Assembly: GCA_947629125.1 (NCBI GenBank)
Contig: CANRCO010000001.1
Coordinates: forward strand, 1-52,440
Length of the DNA stretch: 52,440 nucleotides
Reading direction: 5' to 3'
Origin: an uncultured Bacilli bacterium
GTDB taxonomy: Bacteria; Bacillota_I; Bacilli_A; RF39; UBA660
The notes beneath the pieces are model-generated. The model made no database searches. It was not told the origin of the DNA and saw only the letters and a list, made by a program, of their open reading frames with translations. Made by a program: the position numbers and the translations under genes. Below, piece after piece: positions 51,309 through 52,440 of this stretch. How positions within the stretch are numbered: position 1 is the first letter of the stretch; each line of letters starts with the position of its first letter.

Positions 51309-52440
51309 TCAAATCATTAATTTAAAAGGATCTTCTTTAGTACCTGTTCCACCCATTATTCTTACATTTGGTTTTAAATATATTACAGGTCTAACAAGGT
51401 ATGAATAATTTAATTCATAATCAAAACCACCAGTATTAGAAATCCTAACAACTCCACCATCTGTATATGCTGTAATTGTCCATTGATATACATCTTCAAT
51501 ATACAACCAATCATTATCTCGACAACCTAAATATTCATTTAAATTCCAATTATATACAGGTGTATTCATACAAGTTTCAAGTAAAGTTATATATTGCTTT
51601 TCACTCCAAGTGTCTATACCAATACCACCACTGGTTGCATAACCGTAGTCACTGGGATATATTAAACCAATTTGTCCTATCCATTCAGTTGGATGATTTG
51701 TACTTACATTATTACTTCGTTCGACATTATATAATAAATTTGGTGTCAATTTTCTATAATAATTTTCTTTACTACTACTATAATCTACTTCGCCTAATTT
51801 ATATTTTATAGTATCTATCATATCTCTATATTCTGCTTTTATTCCTGTTTTTGTAAAATCTATTTTTTCGAATTTTCTATTATGAAATCCCATCAATTGA
51901 TTAGTCCAACGATTATAATCAGTTGATTTTACACTGTTTAAATATGCATCATTTAATAATTTTTTTAAACTAGAATTTTCCCAATTATTATCATATGAAT
52001 AATCTCCTATACAATTTTCTTGTGTCTCATCAAATTGATTGCTAAGACATTTATTATCCCAAGATATTTGACCTATTCCATCATCTTTAATTAATTTAAT
52101 TCGAGCAGATTTAGTACCATTAGAATCTTCAACATTATTCATAACTCCGATAATGCGCCATAAAATTTTATCCCCTTGAGAATGAATTTTTATACAAATT
52201 TTATTTATAGAATCATCTTCACAAGCTTCTTTTGTAGAATATTCTTTAGTTTCTCCAATAAAACCAGTATATTCAAAACCATACCATAAATCACTATCAT
52301 AAGTGCCATCACCAAAATCAACATAATTGTTTGGATTTTTTCCTATGTATCTTAAATTATTATCAGTTGTTCCATCATATCTTAATTCTGAATTTGTACT
52401 TGATTTTTCTAATTCAGTTATTTTAGCTACTGCAGTTGGG
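51309..52440 (-). CDS. Surface-exposed paralogous protein E, 5' end beyond the window
   Basis: The reading frame stays open from the TAA at 51309 to the right edge, so the gene is cut by the window and its anchor is not visible. The Met at 52142 is internal: upstream in the same frame are RYIGKNPNNYVDFGDG, KIHSQGDKILWRIIGV and other family blocks. The visible 377 residues match paralogue C (5500) most closely, with NNVEDSNGTKSARIKLI, EYRDMIDTIKY, IGLIYPSDYGYATSGG, CRDNDWLY, QWTITAY and a tail containing RPVIYLKPNVRIMGGTGTKE. The segment between QWT and RPV is the most different from copy C. Whether its missing 5' end has a G-tract like copy D cannot be seen. Confidence 0.8.
   Translation of the reverse strand, partial: PTAVAKITELEKSSTNSELRYDGTTDNNLRYIGKNPNNYVDFGDGTYDSDLWYGFEYTGFIGETKEYSTKEACEDDSINKICIKIHSQGDKILWRIIGVMNNVEDSNGTKSARIKLIKDDGIGQISWDNKCLSNQFDETQENCIGDYSYDNNWENSSLKKLLNDAYLNSVKSTDYNRWTNQLMGFHNRKFEKIDFTKTGIKAEYRDMIDTIKYKLGEVDYSSSKENYYRKLTPNLLYNVERSNNVSTNHPTEWIGQIGLIYPSDYGYATSGGIGIDTWSEKQYITLLETCMNTPVYNWNLNEYLGCRDNDWLYIEDVYQWTITAYTDGGVVRISNTGGFDYELNYSYLVRPVIYLKPNVRIMGGTGTKEDPFKLMI

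Noticed and set aside
7404..52440. Mycoplasma-type code with UGA as Trp
   Set aside because: UGA terminates genes such as the ABC exporter and ligase copy 2, and Trp codons are TGG in conserved motifs.

Overview
The window is very AT-rich, with short intergenic gaps and nearly every gene on the minus strand. Shine-Dalgarno sites are AGGAGG-like. UGA is a stop codon (the ABC transporter at 7404 ends in TGA) and Trp is TGG, so the standard bacterial code is used. AddAB, TmcAL, the PolA type, a TIGR04086-type membrane protein, DUF421 and single-membrane secretion signals point to a low-GC Bacillota, probably an uncultured gut Bacilli lineage of the RF39 kind. The lineage is inferred from gene content, not demonstrated.

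Layout. 1-1010 holds a small P-loop kinase and mobile debris (a YhcG/DUF1016 remnant and a short tandem repeat). 1012-2085 is a glycosyltransferase. 2172-7266 is an operon of three large paralogous surface proteins; a fourth copy lies at 41579-43238 and a fifth runs off the right edge from 51309. 7404-20445 is a glycan cluster: ABC exporter, glycosyltransferase, sugar-1-P nucleotidyltransferase, galacturonokinase-like kinase, and a mirrored duplicate set (radical SAM, GT4, asparagine-synthetase-like, asparagine-synthetase-like, GT4, radical SAM) interrupted by a small protein with its own promoter and terminator. 20511-23658 holds three type IV pilin-like genes, one frameshifted, with the last overlapping the start of an O-antigen-ligase/Wzy_C membrane protein. 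23739-41526 is mostly core: DUF421, TIGR04086, an XRE regulator, AddA/AddB, a giant Cys-rich secreted protein with a membrane partner, TmcAL, MutM and PolA. 43347-44274 contains a broken DUF1016 gene and a candidate convergent small-peptide/sRNA pair. Then come lon and a carbamoyltransferase, SxtJ-DUF5989 and SGNH-hydrolase module led by tRNA-Glu(CTC).

How the parts may work together. The most coherent reading is a cell-surface decoration locus. Sugars are activated by the kinase and nucleotidyltransferase, assembled by GT4 enzymes, amidated or otherwise modified by Cys2-less asparagine-synthetase-like ligases and radical SAM enzymes, flipped by the ABC exporter, and possibly transferred by the Wzy_C protein coupled to the pilins. 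This chain is inference from gene order and families.

The strongest unusual signals are: (1) a nine-G tract in the fifth codon region of the surface-protein gene at 43238, which puts an otherwise intact gene out of frame by one base, the classic design of a phase-variable surface antigen; (2) pilin genes coupled by a 1-base overlap to a Wzy_C/ligase gene beside a glycan cluster; (3) a convergent hydrophobic micro-ORF and structured small RNA resembling a type I toxin-antitoxin layout.
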